Part shown: positions 18,306 to 28,196 of the stretch, piece after piece
Numbering within the stretch: the stretch's first letter is position 1
Layout of the letters: every line of letters starts with the position of its first letter
From: Bacillus sp. FJAT-49711
Lineage (GTDB): Bacteria; Bacillota; Bacilli; Bacillales; Bacillaceae_C
DNA length: 64,000 nucleotides
Reading direction: 5' to 3'
NCBI RefSeq assembly: GCF_018343715.1
Contig: NZ_JAGYPL010000001.1
Span: 496,001-560,000, forward strand
Program-made: the position numbers and the translations under genes
Notes under the pieces: model-generated
The model's input: the letters and a program-made list of their open reading frames with translations, nothing else
The model's database searches: none
Told to the model about the DNA's origin: nothing

Positions 18306-20000
18306 TTGTTACAAGAGCTATCTATCAAGAATTTTGCAATCATTGACCAAATCTCCGTATCTTTTGAAAAAGGGTTGACAGTTCTCACTGGTGAAACAGG
18401 TGCAGGGAAATCAATCATTATAGATGCATTGCATTTACTTGTTGGAGGTCGAGGTTCAGCTGAGTTTGTCCGTCATGGAGAGAATAAAGCGGAAATCGAA
18501 GGACTATTTTTTCTTGAAGATAACCATCCATGTTTCGTTAGGACAGCCGAATTTGGAATTGATATAGAAGAAGGAATGATGATATTAAGAAGAGAAATAT
18601 CGAGTAATGGAAAAAGTGTTTGCAGGGTGAATGGGAAACTTGTTACCATATCAACTTTGCGAGAAATCGGAAGTACGTTAATTGATATTCACGGTCAGCA
18701 CGAGCATCAGGAATTAATGGACGAGTCTATTCACCTCTCATTATTGGATCAATATGGAAGTATTGAAATCGCACCTGCTTTGCAAAATTATAAAGAAATC
18801 TATAAACAATATGATGCAACACTAAAAAAAATAAAACAACTTAAACTTAATGAACAAGAAATGGTACAAAGATTGGATTTATTACAATTCCAACTTAAAG
18901 AAATTCGTAAAGCAGATTTAAAAATAAAAGAAGATGAATCATTGGCGGATGAAAGAAGACAGTTAAGTAATTTTGAAAAAATATATGCGGCAATTAAAGC
19001 TGGATATGAAGGTCTTCAAGGGGAACAGCATGGACTTGATTATATAAGTCATTCAATGAGCCACTTGGAAACCGCAGCAGATTTGGATAAGCAATATGAG
19101 CATGTATTGGAATCAGTGACAAATAGTTATTATTTGTTGGAGGAAGCTGCTGATCGGCTAAGAAACGAATTAGATAACCTCGAATTTAATCCAGAACGTT
19201 TGAATGAGATTGAAGGAAGATTGAATGAAATAAATCAATTGAAAAGAAAATATGGATCAACCGTTTCTGAAATTCTTGAATACAGTTCGAAAATCGAAGA
19301 AGAAATTGAAATGTTGATGAACCGAGATGCCCGAATTGGAGAACTTGAATCTAAACTCTCCTCGTTTGAGGAAGATTTGGCTCTTGAAGGGAAACAGCTT
19401 AGTTTTTTAAGAAAAAAGTGGGCTGAAAAACTAACAAATGCGATACACAAAGAATTAAAAGAGCTATATATGGATAAAACGGTTTTTGAGCCTGTATTTG
19501 GGAAGGATTCCGAAAATAATCATGATTTTGGAAAAGATGGTTTAGATGATGTTGTCTTCTATCTTTCGACCAACCCTGGTGAACCTTTAAAGCCGTTATC
19601 GAAAGTAGCTTCGGGCGGAGAATTATCGAGAATGATGCTAGCTTTGAAAACGATTTTTTCGAAACATCAAGGTATTACTTCGATTATCTTTGACGAAGTC
19701 GATACAGGAGTAAGTGGAAGAGTCGCTCAAGCAATTGCTGAGAAAATTTATCAAGTATCGAAGTTTTCTCAAGTGCTCTGTATATCACATCTTCCTCAAG
19801 TTGCTGCGATGGCTGATACTCATCTTCTTATTTCTAAAGAAGCCATTTCAGGAAGAACAAGAACATCTTTGGAGGTTTTAGGAAAAAAAGATAAAATTTC
19901 GGAAATTGCTCGGATGATTTCTGGGGTCGAAATCACGGATTTAACAAAGAAACATGCGAAAGAATTACTAGATATTGCCTATACAATAAAGTTAACTTGA
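18306..20000 (+). CDS. recN: DNA repair protein RecN
   Basis: A 564-residue SMC-like ATPase that acts early at DNA double-strand breaks. The Walker A motif GETGAGKSIIIDAL is near residue 33, followed by DIHGQHEHQELMD, a long coiled coil (about residues 150-370), the ABC signature SGGELSRMMLALK and Walker B SIIFDEVDTGVSG. The start is TTG at 18306, after GAGGGG at 18292-18297. It is close to the usual length of about 570 residues. A terminator follows immediately. Confidence 0.96.
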   Translation: MLQELSIKNFAIIDQISVSFEKGLTVLTGETGAGKSIIIDALHLLVGGRGSAEFVRHGENKAEIEGLFFLEDNHPCFVRTAEFGIDIEEGMMILRREISSNGKSVCRVNGKLVTISTLREIGSTLIDIHGQHEHQELMDESIHLSLLDQYGSIEIAPALQNYKEIYKQYDATLKKIKQLKLNEQEMVQRLDLLQFQLKEIRKADLKIKEDESLADERRQLSNFEKIYAAIKAGYEGLQGEQHGLDYISHSMSHLETAADLDKQYEHVLESVTNSYYLLEEAADRLRNELDNLEFNPERLNEIEGRLNEINQLKRKYGSTVSEILEYSSKIEEEIEMLMNRDARIGELESKLSSFEEDLALEGKQLSFLRKKWAEKLTNAIHKELKELYMDKTVFEPVFGKDSENNHDFGKDGLDDVVFYLSTNPGEPLKPLSKVASGGELSRMMLALKTIFSKHQGITSIIFDEVDTGVSGRVAQAIAEKIYQVSKFSQVLCISHLPQVAAMADTHLLISKEAISGRTRTSLEVLGKKDKISEIARMISGVEITDLTKKHAKELLDIAYTIKLT

Positions 20001-20027
20001 AAAGCTATCCTTCATTGGACAGCTTTT
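20000..20027 (+). terminator. Intrinsic terminator after recN
   Basis: AAAAGCT at the recN stop pairs with AGCTTTT at 20021-20027, with TCC/GGA closing the inner stem, and a T run follows. Confidence 0.75.
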
Positions 20028-20109
20028 TTCCTTGCTTCCACTTATAAATGAGCCTAAAGCAGGCTAAATTATAATTGTGGGCTAGAAAGCGAGGAGAGTG
20101 ATCAAAAGG

Positions 20110-21396
20110 ATGTTGGATATTTTAAGAAAAATAACAGGTGGAATTCTCCTTGTTTCACTTCTAATGCTAATTGTTTATAAGCCATTTCAACAATATATGC
20201 ATATTCCGAATCAAATTACGTTGTTTGAAGGACAACAATATAACATTTCAAAAGCAAATGCAGTAAATGTTTCGGCACCTTCATCAAGTCAAAATATTGA
20301 ATTAGAGGAAAGTGAGCAAGCAATATCGCTACAAGGAAAACAGGCTGGAAAAGATAAATTCTTTTTAGAAATGGCTGGCTTTCCTGTCAAGCAAGTCGAT
20401 GTAAATGTCTTAAAGAATTTTAAAGTATACCCCGGCGGCCAATCAATTGGAGTGAAGCTGAATACATTGGGTGTTCTCGTAGTTGGACACCATTTAGTAT
20501 CCGCAGAAAATGAAAAACAATCTCCGGGTGAAGCAGCTGGTATAAAAGTGGGAGACATTATTACAAAAATAAACGGAACAAAAATAAATCATATGGCTGA
20601 AATTGCTTCATATGTTAATGAAGCAGGACAACATGGTAAAAAACTTGCTATAACGATTCAACGAGGTAAAGAGACAATCGATACGACATTAGATCCGAAG
20701 CTGGATGAAAAAGAAAAAACGTATAAATTAGGATTGTATATTCGAGACTCAGCTGCTGGAATTGGGACGATGACTTTTTATGAACCAAAAACGAAAAAGT
20801 ATGGGGCATTAGGGCATGTCATTTCTGATATGGATACGAAAAAGCCGATCGTTGTGGATGATGGACAAATTGTAAATTCAACCGTTACATCAATAGAAAA
20901 AGGGAAAAATGGAGCGCCTGGGGAGAAACTTGCTCGTTTTTCATCCAATAAAAACGTCATTGGAAATATAAAGACAAATAGTCCATTTGGGATTTTTGGC
21001 GAGTTGAAACAAAATATAAAGAATGGAATATTTGATAAACCAATGCCAATTGCTCTATCCAATCAAGTTGAGGAAGGACCTGCAAAAATATTGACGGTTG
21101 TGGAAGGAAATAAAGTGGAACAATACGATATCGAGGTTATAAGTACGATTCCTCAAAAATTTCCTGCTACAAAAGGAATGGTCATAAAAGTGGTAGATCC
21201 AAAGTTACTCAGTAAAACTGGGGGAATTGTTCAAGGGATGAGTGGCAGCCCAATTATTCAAAACGGTAAAATCATCGGTGCTGTAACACATGTATTTGTA
21301 AATGACCCTACATCTGGTTATGGAGTCCATATAGAATGGATGCTCCATGAAGCGGGAATCGATATTTATGAAAAAAATATAGAAAAAGCTAGTTGA
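20110..21396 (+). CDS. spoIVB: SpoIVB peptidase (serine protease S55)
   Basis: A 428-residue forespore protease with an N-terminal membrane segment (about residues 10-25), a PDZ domain (about 130-200, [19 protein letters not shown]) and a C-terminal S55 domain. The catalytic candidates are His in [13 protein letters not shown] and Ser in [15 protein letters not shown]. SpoIVB is secreted from the forespore, cleaves itself and then SpoIVFA/SpoIIIA-side targets to release pro-sigma-K processing. The start is uncertain: ATG at 20110 has GAGGAG 13 bases upstream; a GTG at 20098 has the site too close. A strong terminator follows. Confidence 0.94.
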   Translation: MLDILRKITGGILLVSLLMLIVYKPFQQYMHIPNQITLFEGQQYNISKANAVNVSAPSSSQNIELEESEQAISLQGKQAGKDKFFLEMAGFPVKQVDVNVLKNFKVYPGGQSIGVKLNTLGVLVVGHHLVSAENEKQSPGEAAGIKVGDIITKINGTKINHMAEIASYVNEAGQHGKKLAITIQRGKETIDTTLDPKLDEKEKTYKLGLYIRDSAAGIGTMTFYEPKTKKYGALGHVISDMDTKKPIVVDDGQIVNSTVTSIEKGKNGAPGEKLARFSSNKNVIGNIKTNSPFGIFGELKQNIKNGIFDKPMPIALSNQVEEGPAKILTVVEGNKVEQYDIEVISTIPQKFPATKGMVIKVVDPKLLSKTGGIVQGMSGSPIIQNGKIIGAVTHVFVNDPTSGYGVHIEWMLHEAGIDIYEKNIEKAS

Positions 21397-21418
21397 GGGT
21401 GCTCACCCTCTTTTTTTT
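21395..21418 (+). terminator. Intrinsic terminator after spoIVB
   Basis: A perfect seven-base stem, GAGGGTG/CACCCTC, with a two-base CT loop and eight T residues, starts at the spoIVB stop codon. Confidence 0.9.
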
Positions 21419-21456
21419 ATGGTTAAATGGAAGATATAAGAGGTATATAACGATTA

Positions 21457-21494
21457 TTCGACAAAAGGTATTAATTTTATCTAAAGGTGTCGAA
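21457..21494. promoter_or_regulatory. Two Spo0A-binding boxes upstream of spo0A
   Basis: TTCGACA at 21457-21463 (TGTCGAA on the minus strand) and TGTCGAA at 21488-21494 are exact matches to the 0A box. They lie about 150-185 bases before the spo0A start, which fits autoregulation of spo0A known in B. subtilis. A sigma-H-like -35 element AGGAATT is at 21561, but I see only a weak matching -10 at 21582, so the promoter itself is uncertain. Confidence 0.65.
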
Positions 21495-21641
21495 AAACAG
21501 AGTAAATCGAAGGAAATTTAAGATTTTGTATTAATTTTTATTTATTTTGAAAAAATTTAAAGGAATTTAATCATCTTTGGCGTATTTAACTATTAATGAC
21601 ATTATTTTGAATTATTTTTGGACTTGAGGAGGAAATGGATA

Positions 21642-22427
21642 GTGAAAAAAATCAAAGTTTGTATTGTAGATGACAACAGAGAGCTAGTTGGTTTGCTGGA
21701 TGATTACATTTCATCCCAGGAAGATATGGAAGTTGTAGGTACAGCACATAATGGTCAGGATTGTTTGCAATTAGTTGAAGATACAAATCCTGACGTATTG
21801 ATATTAGATATAATTATGCCGCATTTAGACGGACTAGGCGTGCTAGAACAACTGCGTGAATCGAGCACTGTTTTTCCTAATGTTATAATGCTTACTGCAT
21901 TCGGGCAAGAAGATGTAACGACTAAAGCGGTAGAACTTGGAGCTTCTTATTTTATTCTTAAGCCATTTGATATGGATCATTTAGCGAACCATATTCGCCA
22001 AGTAAGTGGTAAAGCAAGTCAAGTTAAGAGAAAGACAACAGCTACTTCTAAAAGCCAAAATGAAACAAAGCCAAGAAACTTGGAGGCAAGTATTACCTCA
22101 GTTATTCATGAAATTGGTGTTCCTGCTCATATTAAAGGTTATTTGTATTTAAGGGAAGCGATTTCAATGGTTTACAATGATATTGAATTGCTCGGTTCTA
22201 TAACAAAAGTTCTTTATCCAGATATTGCTAAAAAATTTAATACGACAGCAAGCAGGGTCGAAAGGGCAATTAGACATGCAATTGAAGTTGCATGGAGTAG
22301 AGGAAATGTTGATTCTATATCCTCTCTATTTGGTTACACGGTAAGCATGTCAAAAGCGAAACCTACGAATTCAGAGTTCATCGCGATGGTTGCTGATAAA
22401 TTACGACTTGAGCATAAAGCTTCTTAA
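21642..22427 (+). CDS. spo0A: Sporulation master response regulator Spo0A
   Basis: A 261-residue response regulator. The receiver domain has the acidic pair in [10 protein letters not shown], the phospho-acceptor Asp in [10 protein letters not shown] (about residue 55) and Lys in FILKPFDM. After a short linker, the DNA-binding effector domain contains the recognition helix region [19 protein letters not shown] and the C-terminal [24 protein letters not shown]. The start is GTG at 21642 with GAGGAGG at 21626-21632. Phosphorylated Spo0A starts sporulation and controls sinI among many genes. Confidence 0.98.
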   Translation: MKKIKVCIVDDNRELVGLLDDYISSQEDMEVVGTAHNGQDCLQLVEDTNPDVLILDIIMPHLDGLGVLEQLRESSTVFPNVIMLTAFGQEDVTTKAVELGASYFILKPFDMDHLANHIRQVSGKASQVKRKTTATSKSQNETKPRNLEASITSVIHEIGVPAHIKGYLYLREAISMVYNDIELLGSITKVLYPDIAKKFNTTASRVERAIRHAIEVAWSRGNVDSISSLFGYTVSMSKAKPTNSEFIAMVADKLRLEHKAS

Positions 22428-22493
22428 AAAGTTCCAAAATTAAAAAACGGCCCTTTTCTTTTAAGACTCTGAAAAAGTTTCCATTTAAACTTA

Positions 22494-22871
22494 GTTGTTG
22501 ATTTGCTCTCCAGGCGCTTCGCATTCCGCGGGTATCGAAAAGCGGAGGGAGCAGTGGGGAAGAAAGGCTAAGGGTGCAACGTCGCGTTGTAGGCTCAGTG
22601 CAGCGACGTCCTGTTGCTTCGCCTGCACTAGTTACTTCCATGTACGTTGCAACGCCTTCCTGACCCGCCTCCTGCTGGCCTCCGACAAGCAAATGTTCTG
22701 AGACAAAAAAGTCGTGCTTTGACTTTTATGCCTCAGGTGATTTGACCTTGAGGGGCTGGCTCCTGCAGTTAGACATGGTGCGGGGAGTCTCCTCGGCGCA
22801 ATCGCCTGTGGGGTCTCACCTGTTCCGTACTCCCGCAGGAGTCTTCGCGCCTTCTGCTCCAATCAACGGTG
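22494..22871. repeat. Reversed family A repeat interrupted by family C repeat
   Basis: The outer ends are GTTGATTTGCTCTCCAGG on the left and GCTCCAATCAAC on the right, which are the two ends of family A (see 22996 and 39069) in reverse orientation. Within it, about 22523-22738 is a second repeat (family C) that matches 48206-48425 in the opposite orientation, including GACAAGCAAATGTTCTGAG. This looks like nesting of one repeat in another. The small open frames here are unsupported. Confidence 0.6.
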
Positions 22872-22995
22872 TTAAAATATGATTATTCTTTTAACAAAAC
22901 CAAAAAGTAAAGGTATAAAATCCTCATAAAATAAGGATCTTATACCTTTTTTAGGTTGTATGCAGGAATATCTATATTGATTTTTAGCAGTTTCT

Positions 22996-23183
22996 GTTGA
23001 TTGGAGCGGAAGGCGGCGACTTTCTTGCCGGCTAAAGACGGCCACGCCCTGTAGCCAGCGCCGACACAAGGACGTCCTGTCCGTCGGGGGATTAGCGTGA
23101 AAGGTGGGATCCCGCAGGAGCGGAGCGACGAGGAAGCTCACTTCACGTCACCTGGAAAGCGTCCGCATGAAGCGTAAATCAAC
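22996..23183 (+). repeat. Family A dispersed repeat, full copy
   Basis: A 188-base block begins GTTGATTGGAGCGGAAGGC and ends AGCGTAAATCAAC, so it carries short GTTGATT terminal inverted repeats. The interior has GGACGTCCTGTCCGTCGGG, CCCGCAGGAGCGG and GGAAGCTCAC. The copy at 39069-39257 is nearly the same length (189 bases) and sequence. No coding capacity is supported. It may be a small mobilised element. Confidence 0.7.
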
Positions 23184-23330
23184 AGTATTTCATGGTGTCC
23201 CTTTACAGAATGCCTCTTTTATTTGCCTCTTTCTTTTAAGGACAGGTTTTTTAAATTATTGAAAAAAAGATTATCAACTCATGTCAATGGAGGGTATTAT
23301 GATAATATACACAATTAGGCGGTGGCGATT

Positions 23331-24056
23331 ATGACAATTATTTTAGCACATAGAGGATCAGCTGGAACTCACCCTGAAAACACAATGGAATCATTTGTAG
23401 CGGCTGAACAATTCGGAGCGGACGGAATAGAACTCGATGTTCATTTAACGCTAGACGGGGATATTGCAGTTATACATGACACTACAGTTGATCGAACAAC
23501 AGATGGAAACGGACGAGTAACTGATTTTACTATGGAGGAATTAAAAAAGTTTAAAGCAAATTATCATTATAAGCATTTTTTCAAAAAAACAGCTAGAATT
23601 CCATCTTTAAAAGAAGTATTTGAATGGATGAAAGGGAATAATTTAATTTGTAATATTGAGCTTAAAAATAATGAGCTGCCTTATGAAGGTCTTGAAGAAA
23701 AAGTAATCTCCTTAATTAAGGAATATAAATATGAAAAACGTATCGTCATTTCTTCATTTAATCATTATTCACTTGTCTATATAGTGAATAATTGGCCAGA
23801 AATCGAAACTGCTCCTCTTTATAGTGACCTTTTATACAAACCTTGGGAGTATGCAAATTCCTTAAATTCTAAAGGAATCCATCCGAAATTAAAGTCGGTC
23901 TCTGATACGATTATTAAAACGACAATGGAAAATGGAATTTCGGTTAGACCATACACGGTTAATAAAGAACGTGATATAAAAAGACTACTACAAATAAATT
24001 GTTCAGCCATCATTACCGACTTTCCAGAAAAAGCAGTGAAGCTTAAAAGAAAATAA
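23331..24056 (+). CDS. yqiK: Glycerophosphodiester phosphodiesterase
   Basis: A 241-residue GDPD-family enzyme that hydrolyses glycerophosphodiesters to glycerol 3-phosphate and an alcohol. The catalytic pattern is HRGSAGTHPENTMESF near the N-terminus, DGIELDVHLTLDGDIAVIHDTTVDRTT (residues about 37-63), and a later ICNIELKN. There is no signal peptide, so it is probably cytoplasmic. I start at the ATG at 23331 after AGGCGGTGG, rather than the GTG three codons earlier. It converges with the DUF2627 gene across a shared terminator. Confidence 0.92.
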   Translation: MTIILAHRGSAGTHPENTMESFVAAEQFGADGIELDVHLTLDGDIAVIHDTTVDRTTDGNGRVTDFTMEELKKFKANYHYKHFFKKTARIPSLKEVFEWMKGNNLICNIELKNNELPYEGLEEKVISLIKEYKYEKRIVISSFNHYSLVYIVNNWPEIETAPLYSDLLYKPWEYANSLNSKGIHPKLKSVSDTIIKTTMENGISVRPYTVNKERDIKRLLQINCSAIITDFPEKAVKLKRK

Positions 24057-24093
24057 AAAGATAGGGGCTTGGCAAAAAAGTCAAGCTCCTATC
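24056..24093 (-). terminator. Terminator between convergent genes
   Basis: GATAGGGGCTTG (24060-24071) pairs with TCAAGCTCCTATC (24081-24093) with one wobble. On the minus strand it is followed by a T-rich tract, so it mainly ends the DUF2627 gene and may also slow transcription from yqiK. Confidence 0.7.
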
Positions 24094-24100
24094 TGTAAGG

Positions 24101-24343
24101 CTAACGTTTTCGTTGCTTAAAACGTTCCTGTACTTGATTTCTTTTTCTATCGCGGTGCAATATAAAACCTGCGATAAACCCTAGTCCAAAAATGAAAAAC
24201 AAAAGACCTGCGATGAACTGCATCCATAAATATGGAAAAGGGGCCAGAAGTTTTCCAAATAACATATCCCTCATTAATTTAATGCCATAACCCGATAGAA
24301 TACCGGGAATTAATAATAATAATAATGCAATGAATCTTCCCAT
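24101..24343 (-). CDS. yqzF: DUF2627 small membrane protein
   Basis: An 80-residue protein with two hydrophobic segments (about residues 3-20 and 36-57) and a basic tail HRDRKRNQVQERFKQRKR. The segment YGIKLMRDMLFGKLLAPFP is typical of the YqzF family. I start it at the ATG at 24343, with AAGGAG upstream on the minus strand; a longer frame adds 36 residues with no family likeness. It is divergent from bcd. The function is unknown. Confidence 0.8.
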   Translation of the reverse strand: MGRFIALLLLLIPGILSGYGIKLMRDMLFGKLLAPFPYLWMQFIAGLLFFIFGLGFIAGFILHRDRKRNQVQERFKQRKR

Positions 24344-24485
24344 TAAACTTTTTCGACTCCTTATCCTTGTTGCTAAAAAAATCATATAACATCGGTAAGA
24401 TTTGTCAAGGGACAGCCTTTTCGTTACAATGTAATTAGGATTAGGTATCATGATAAGGTCATAAGAAATGATGTGGAGGTAAAAA

Positions 24486-25583
24486 ATGAATATCTTCGAA
24501 TATATGGTGAATTATGATTATGAACAATTATTATTTTGCCAAGATGAAAAGTCCGGTTTAAAGGCAATTATCGCCATCCACGATACAACTCTTGGTCCCG
24601 CTCTTGGAGGAACTCGGATGTGGACTTATAAAAATGAAGAAGCAGCAATTGAGGATGCACTTCGTTTGGCAAGAGGCATGACATATAAGAATGCCGCTGC
24701 GGGATTAAATCTTGGGGGCGGAAAAACAGTTATTATCGGTGATCCGAAAAAAGATAAAAATGAAGAAATGTTCCGTGCGTTCGGAAGGTTTATTCAAGGG
24801 TTAAATGGCCGATACATTACAGCGGAAGATGTAGGGACGACTGTTCAAGATATGGATATTATCCATGAAGAAACTAATTTTGTAACAGGGATTTCACCTG
24901 CATTCGGTTCATCTGGAAACCCATCACCAGTTACTGCGTATGGCTGCTTTGTTGGGATGAAAGCAGCGGCAAAAGAAGCATTTGGGTCCGATTCTTTGGA
25001 AGGTAAGACTGTTGCAGTTCAAGGAGTAGGAAATGTTGCATTTGAACTTTGCCGTTACTTACATGAAGAAGGGGCAGAACTGATTGTCACAGACATAAAT
25101 AAAGATGCTGTCAATCGTGCTGTTGAAGCTTTCCAAGCGAAAGCAGTGGATCCAGATGATATATATGCAGTTGAAGCTGATATTTTTTCTCCATGTGCCC
25201 TTGGCGCCGTAATTAATGATGATACAATTCCACAATTAAAAGTTAAAGTAATTGCTGGATCAGCAAATAATCAGCTTAAGGATACAAAACATGGTGATCA
25301 AATAAATGAAATGGGCATTGTATATGCTCCTGACTACGTCATCAATGCCGGTGGAGTTATAAATGTAGCTGATGAACTTTACGGCTATAATAAAGAGCGT
25401 GCTCTTAAGAAGGTAGAAACAATTTATAATAATGTCGCAAAAGTGATTGAAATATCAAAGCGAGATGGTATTCCCACATACGTGGCTGCAGACCGAATGG
25501 CAGAGGAAAGAATTGAGAAAATGAAAAATTCAAGAAGTCAATTCCTTCTCAATAATAAACATATTTTGGCTAATCGAATCTAA
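24486..25583 (+). CDS. bcd: Branched-chain amino acid (leucine) dehydrogenase
   Basis: A 365-residue Glu/Leu/Phe/Val dehydrogenase that deaminates leucine, valine and isoleucine to 2-oxo acids using NAD. Substrate-side motifs are [10 protein letters not shown] and [16 protein letters not shown] with the catalytic Lys, and the Rossmann motif is [14 protein letters not shown] (about residues 176-189). The ATG at 24486 follows GGAGG. It heads the bkd gene set. The usual ptb gene before it and buk gene after it are absent. Confidence 0.95.
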   Translation: MNIFEYMVNYDYEQLLFCQDEKSGLKAIIAIHDTTLGPALGGTRMWTYKNEEAAIEDALRLARGMTYKNAAAGLNLGGGKTVIIGDPKKDKNEEMFRAFGRFIQGLNGRYITAEDVGTTVQDMDIIHEETNFVTGISPAFGSSGNPSPVTAYGCFVGMKAAAKEAFGSDSLEGKTVAVQGVGNVAFELCRYLHEEGAELIVTDINKDAVNRAVEAFQAKAVDPDDIYAVEADIFSPCALGAVINDDTIPQLKVKVIAGSANNQLKDTKHGDQINEMGIVYAPDYVINAGGVINVADELYGYNKERALKKVETIYNNVAKVIEISKRDGIPTYVAADRMAEERIEKMKNSRSQFLLNNKHILANRI

Positions 25584-25607
25584 AAGATAGTTATTTGTAT
25601 GTTGATT

Positions 25608-25677
25608 AAGCTGTCCCAAAAGCTGGATAAGTCCCCCGAAGGCTGGTGGAGTGAAAGAAAGCGTATAAGGACAGCTT
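25608..25677 (+). promoter_or_regulatory. Inverted repeat between bcd and lpdV
   Basis: AAGCTGTCC (25608-25616) and GGACAGCTT (25669-25677) are perfect nine-base complements separated by 52 bases. The RNA could form a stem with an internal structured loop before the lpdV ribosome binding site. No long T run follows, so it is not a standard terminator. Confidence 0.4.
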
Positions 25678-25733
25678 CTTCTATGTATAGAATCGGTTCA
25701 AATCTGGCCATAAGTAAAATGGAGGGATAATAA

Positions 25734-27161
25734 TTGGCACGTGAATATGATTTAGTAATCCTCGGTGGAGGCACTGGTGGTTATGTAGCAGCCATTCGTG
25801 CTTCACAGCTTGGATTGAAAACAGCGATCGTTGAAAAGGAAAAAATAGGTGGAACGTGTTTACATAAAGGCTGCATTCCAAGTAAGGCATTACTAAGAAG
25901 TGCCGAAGTTTTTTCTTTAACGAAAAAAAGTGAAGAATTCGGAGTCTTGACAAGCGATGTCGAGCTTAATTTTAAGAAAGTACAAGAAAGAAAATCGTCT
26001 ATTATTGAACAACTGTACAATGGTGTTCAATTTTTGATGAAGCAAGGAAAAATTGATATATATAATGGATTTGGACGTATATTAGGTCCTTCCATTTTTT
26101 CACCCATACCTGGAACAATATCTGTGGAGATGGACAATGGTTCGGAAAATGAAATGTTGATTCCGAAAAATGTTATTATTGCTACTGGTTCAAGACCAAG
26201 TACTTTGCCAAATTTAGATATAGATGGGACTCTTGTTCTTACCTCTGACGAAGCCCTTGAAATGCTGGAACTTCCTGACTCAATCGTCATTATTGGGGGG
26301 GGCGTCATTGGCATAGAATGGGCGTCAATGCTTGCGGATTTTGGTGTAAATGTAACCGTCATTGAATACGCTGACCGTATAATACCGGGAGAAGATGAGG
26401 ACATTTCTAAAGAATTGTCACATCTTTTACAAAAAAAGGGAATAAAAATCGTAACTAATGCAAAAGTTTTATCGGAAACTATGGAAAAAGAGGGCGGGAC
26501 AGTACGAATAAATGCTGAAATAGCTGGGGAAGAACAGACTTTTTCAGCAGAAAAGCTATTAGTTTCTGTTGGCAGGAAAGCGAACAGTGAAAATATCGGG
26601 CTTCAAAATACCGAAATAGAACTTTTAAAAAATGGCGCAATTAAAGTAAATTCTTTTTTCCAAACGAAGGAATCTCATATATATGCTATTGGAGATGTAA
26701 TTGGCGGTCTACAACTTGCCCATGTAGCTTCACATGAAGGAATTAAGGCTGTAGAACATATTGCCGGTATAAATCCTGATTCCATTATTTATGATAACAT
26801 CCCAAAATGTATTTACAGTTCTCCTGAAGTAGCGAGTGTTGGCTTTACCGAAAAAAAAGCAAAGGAGAATGGCCATCAAGTTAAAATAGGAAAATTTCCT
26901 TTCAAAGCTGTTGGTAAAGCACTTGTACAAGGAGAATCTGCAGGTTTTGTTAAAATTGTGGCCGATGGAAAAACAAATGATATTCTCGGTATACATATGA
27001 TTGGTCCTCATGTAACGGATATGATTTCTGAAGCAGGGCTCGCTCGAGTATTGGATGCCACTCCTTGGGAGATAGGGAACACTATCCATCCACATCCAAC
27101 ATTAAGCGAAGCTATTGGGGAAGCAGCTTTGGCAGTAGATGGTCTGTCTATCCATATATAG
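25734..27161 (+). CDS. lpdV: Dihydrolipoyl dehydrogenase of the branched-chain complex
   Basis: A 475-residue flavoprotein, the E3 of the branched-chain 2-oxo acid dehydrogenase. It has the FAD site VILGGGTGGYVAAIRA, the redox disulfide GGTCLHKGCIPSKAL (Cys near residues 41 and 46), the NAD site IGGGVIGIEWASML, and the C-terminal catalytic HPHPTLSEA. The start is TTG at 25734 after GGAGGG. It precedes the E1 and E2 genes in one operon. Confidence 0.95.
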   Translation: MAREYDLVILGGGTGGYVAAIRASQLGLKTAIVEKEKIGGTCLHKGCIPSKALLRSAEVFSLTKKSEEFGVLTSDVELNFKKVQERKSSIIEQLYNGVQFLMKQGKIDIYNGFGRILGPSIFSPIPGTISVEMDNGSENEMLIPKNVIIATGSRPSTLPNLDIDGTLVLTSDEALEMLELPDSIVIIGGGVIGIEWASMLADFGVNVTVIEYADRIIPGEDEDISKELSHLLQKKGIKIVTNAKVLSETMEKEGGTVRINAEIAGEEQTFSAEKLLVSVGRKANSENIGLQNTEIELLKNGAIKVNSFFQTKESHIYAIGDVIGGLQLAHVASHEGIKAVEHIAGINPDSIIYDNIPKCIYSSPEVASVGFTEKKAKENGHQVKIGKFPFKAVGKALVQGESAGFVKIVADGKTNDILGIHMIGPHVTDMISEAGLARVLDATPWEIGNTIHPHPTLSEAIGEAALAVDGLSIHI

Positions 27162-27188
27162 GCGCAAAACGAACGAGGAGGGATTAAT

Positions 27189-28181
27189 ATGACAAACCGA
27201 CATACTGAGCTCGGACTTAGTGATCAACAAGTTTTAGATATGTATGAAACGATGATGCTCGCCCGCAGGGTTGATGAAAGAATGTGGCTTTTAAACCGCT
27301 CAGGAAAAATACCTTTCACGATTTCATGTCAAGGACAAGAAGCAGCGCAAATTGGAGCTGCATTTGCACTTGATAGAGAAAAAGATTATATACTTCCGTA
27401 TTACCGTGATTTAGGCGTTGTTTTAAAATTTGGAATGACCCCAGCAGATATTATGCTTTCGGCTTTTGCAAAAGCAGAGGATCCCAATTCTGCAGGTCGT
27501 CAAATGCCTGGTCATTTTGGACAAAGGAAAAATAGAATCGTAACTGGATCTTCACCTGTAACTACTCAAGTACCGCATGCAGTTGGGATTGCTTTAGCAG
27601 CACAAATGGAAAAAAGTGATCTCGTGACGTTCGTATCCTTTGGGGAAGGCTCTTCTAACCAAGGGGATTTCCATGAAGGATTAAACTTTGCAGGTGTTCA
27701 TAAATTGCCAGTCATTTTTATGTGTGAAAATAATCATTATGCCATTTCTGTTCCGCTTAATAAACAACTTGCATGTGAAAAGGTATCCGATCGAGCAATA
27801 GGTTACGGTATGCCGGGAGTCACCGTTGACGGGAAGGATCCGCTGGAAATTTACAAAGTAATGAAAGAGGCTGTGGAAAGGGCACGGCGTGGGGAAGGTC
27901 CGAGTTTAATCGAGGCAATAACGCATCGTTTAACTTCACATTCATCCGATGATGATGATCGCAGTTATCGAACTGAAGATGAATTAACAAAAGCCAAATC
28001 AGAAGATCCGATTATTCTTTTTGAAGCGTACCTTAGCGAGAATGGATTATTAAATGAGCAAACAAAAAAAGATATTAATGACCGTATAATGAAACAAGTA
28101 AACGAAGCGACAGACTATGCGGAGAAAGCTCCATATCCAAATCCCGAGGATGCTTATAAATTCGTATACGCGGCAGAGTAA
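27189..28181 (+). CDS. bkdAA: Branched-chain 2-oxo acid dehydrogenase E1 alpha
   Basis: A 330-residue thiamine-diphosphate E1 alpha subunit. It contains MLARRVDERMWLLNR, the ThDP/Mg motif GEGSSNQGDFHEGLNFA to CENNHYAIS (residues about 155-186), and the phosphorylation-loop-like LTSHSSDDDDRSYR. The ATG at 27189 follows GAGGAGGG. With BkdAB it decarboxylates the 2-oxo acids from leucine, valine and isoleucine. The resulting acyl-CoAs feed branched fatty acids and energy metabolism. Confidence 0.95.
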   Translation: MTNRHTELGLSDQQVLDMYETMMLARRVDERMWLLNRSGKIPFTISCQGQEAAQIGAAFALDREKDYILPYYRDLGVVLKFGMTPADIMLSAFAKAEDPNSAGRQMPGHFGQRKNRIVTGSSPVTTQVPHAVGIALAAQMEKSDLVTFVSFGEGSSNQGDFHEGLNFAGVHKLPVIFMCENNHYAISVPLNKQLACEKVSDRAIGYGMPGVTVDGKDPLEIYKVMKEAVERARRGEGPSLIEAITHRLTSHSSDDDDRSYRTEDELTKAKSEDPIILFEAYLSENGLLNEQTKKDINDRIMKQVNEATDYAEKAPYPNPEDAYKFVYAAE

Positions 28182-28196
28182 TAGGGGGAATAAACA

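Noticed and set aside
22495-23141. Several open frames of 68-104 codons on both strands after spo0A
   Set aside because: All are inside repeat families A and C. They lack initiation signals and overlap one another.
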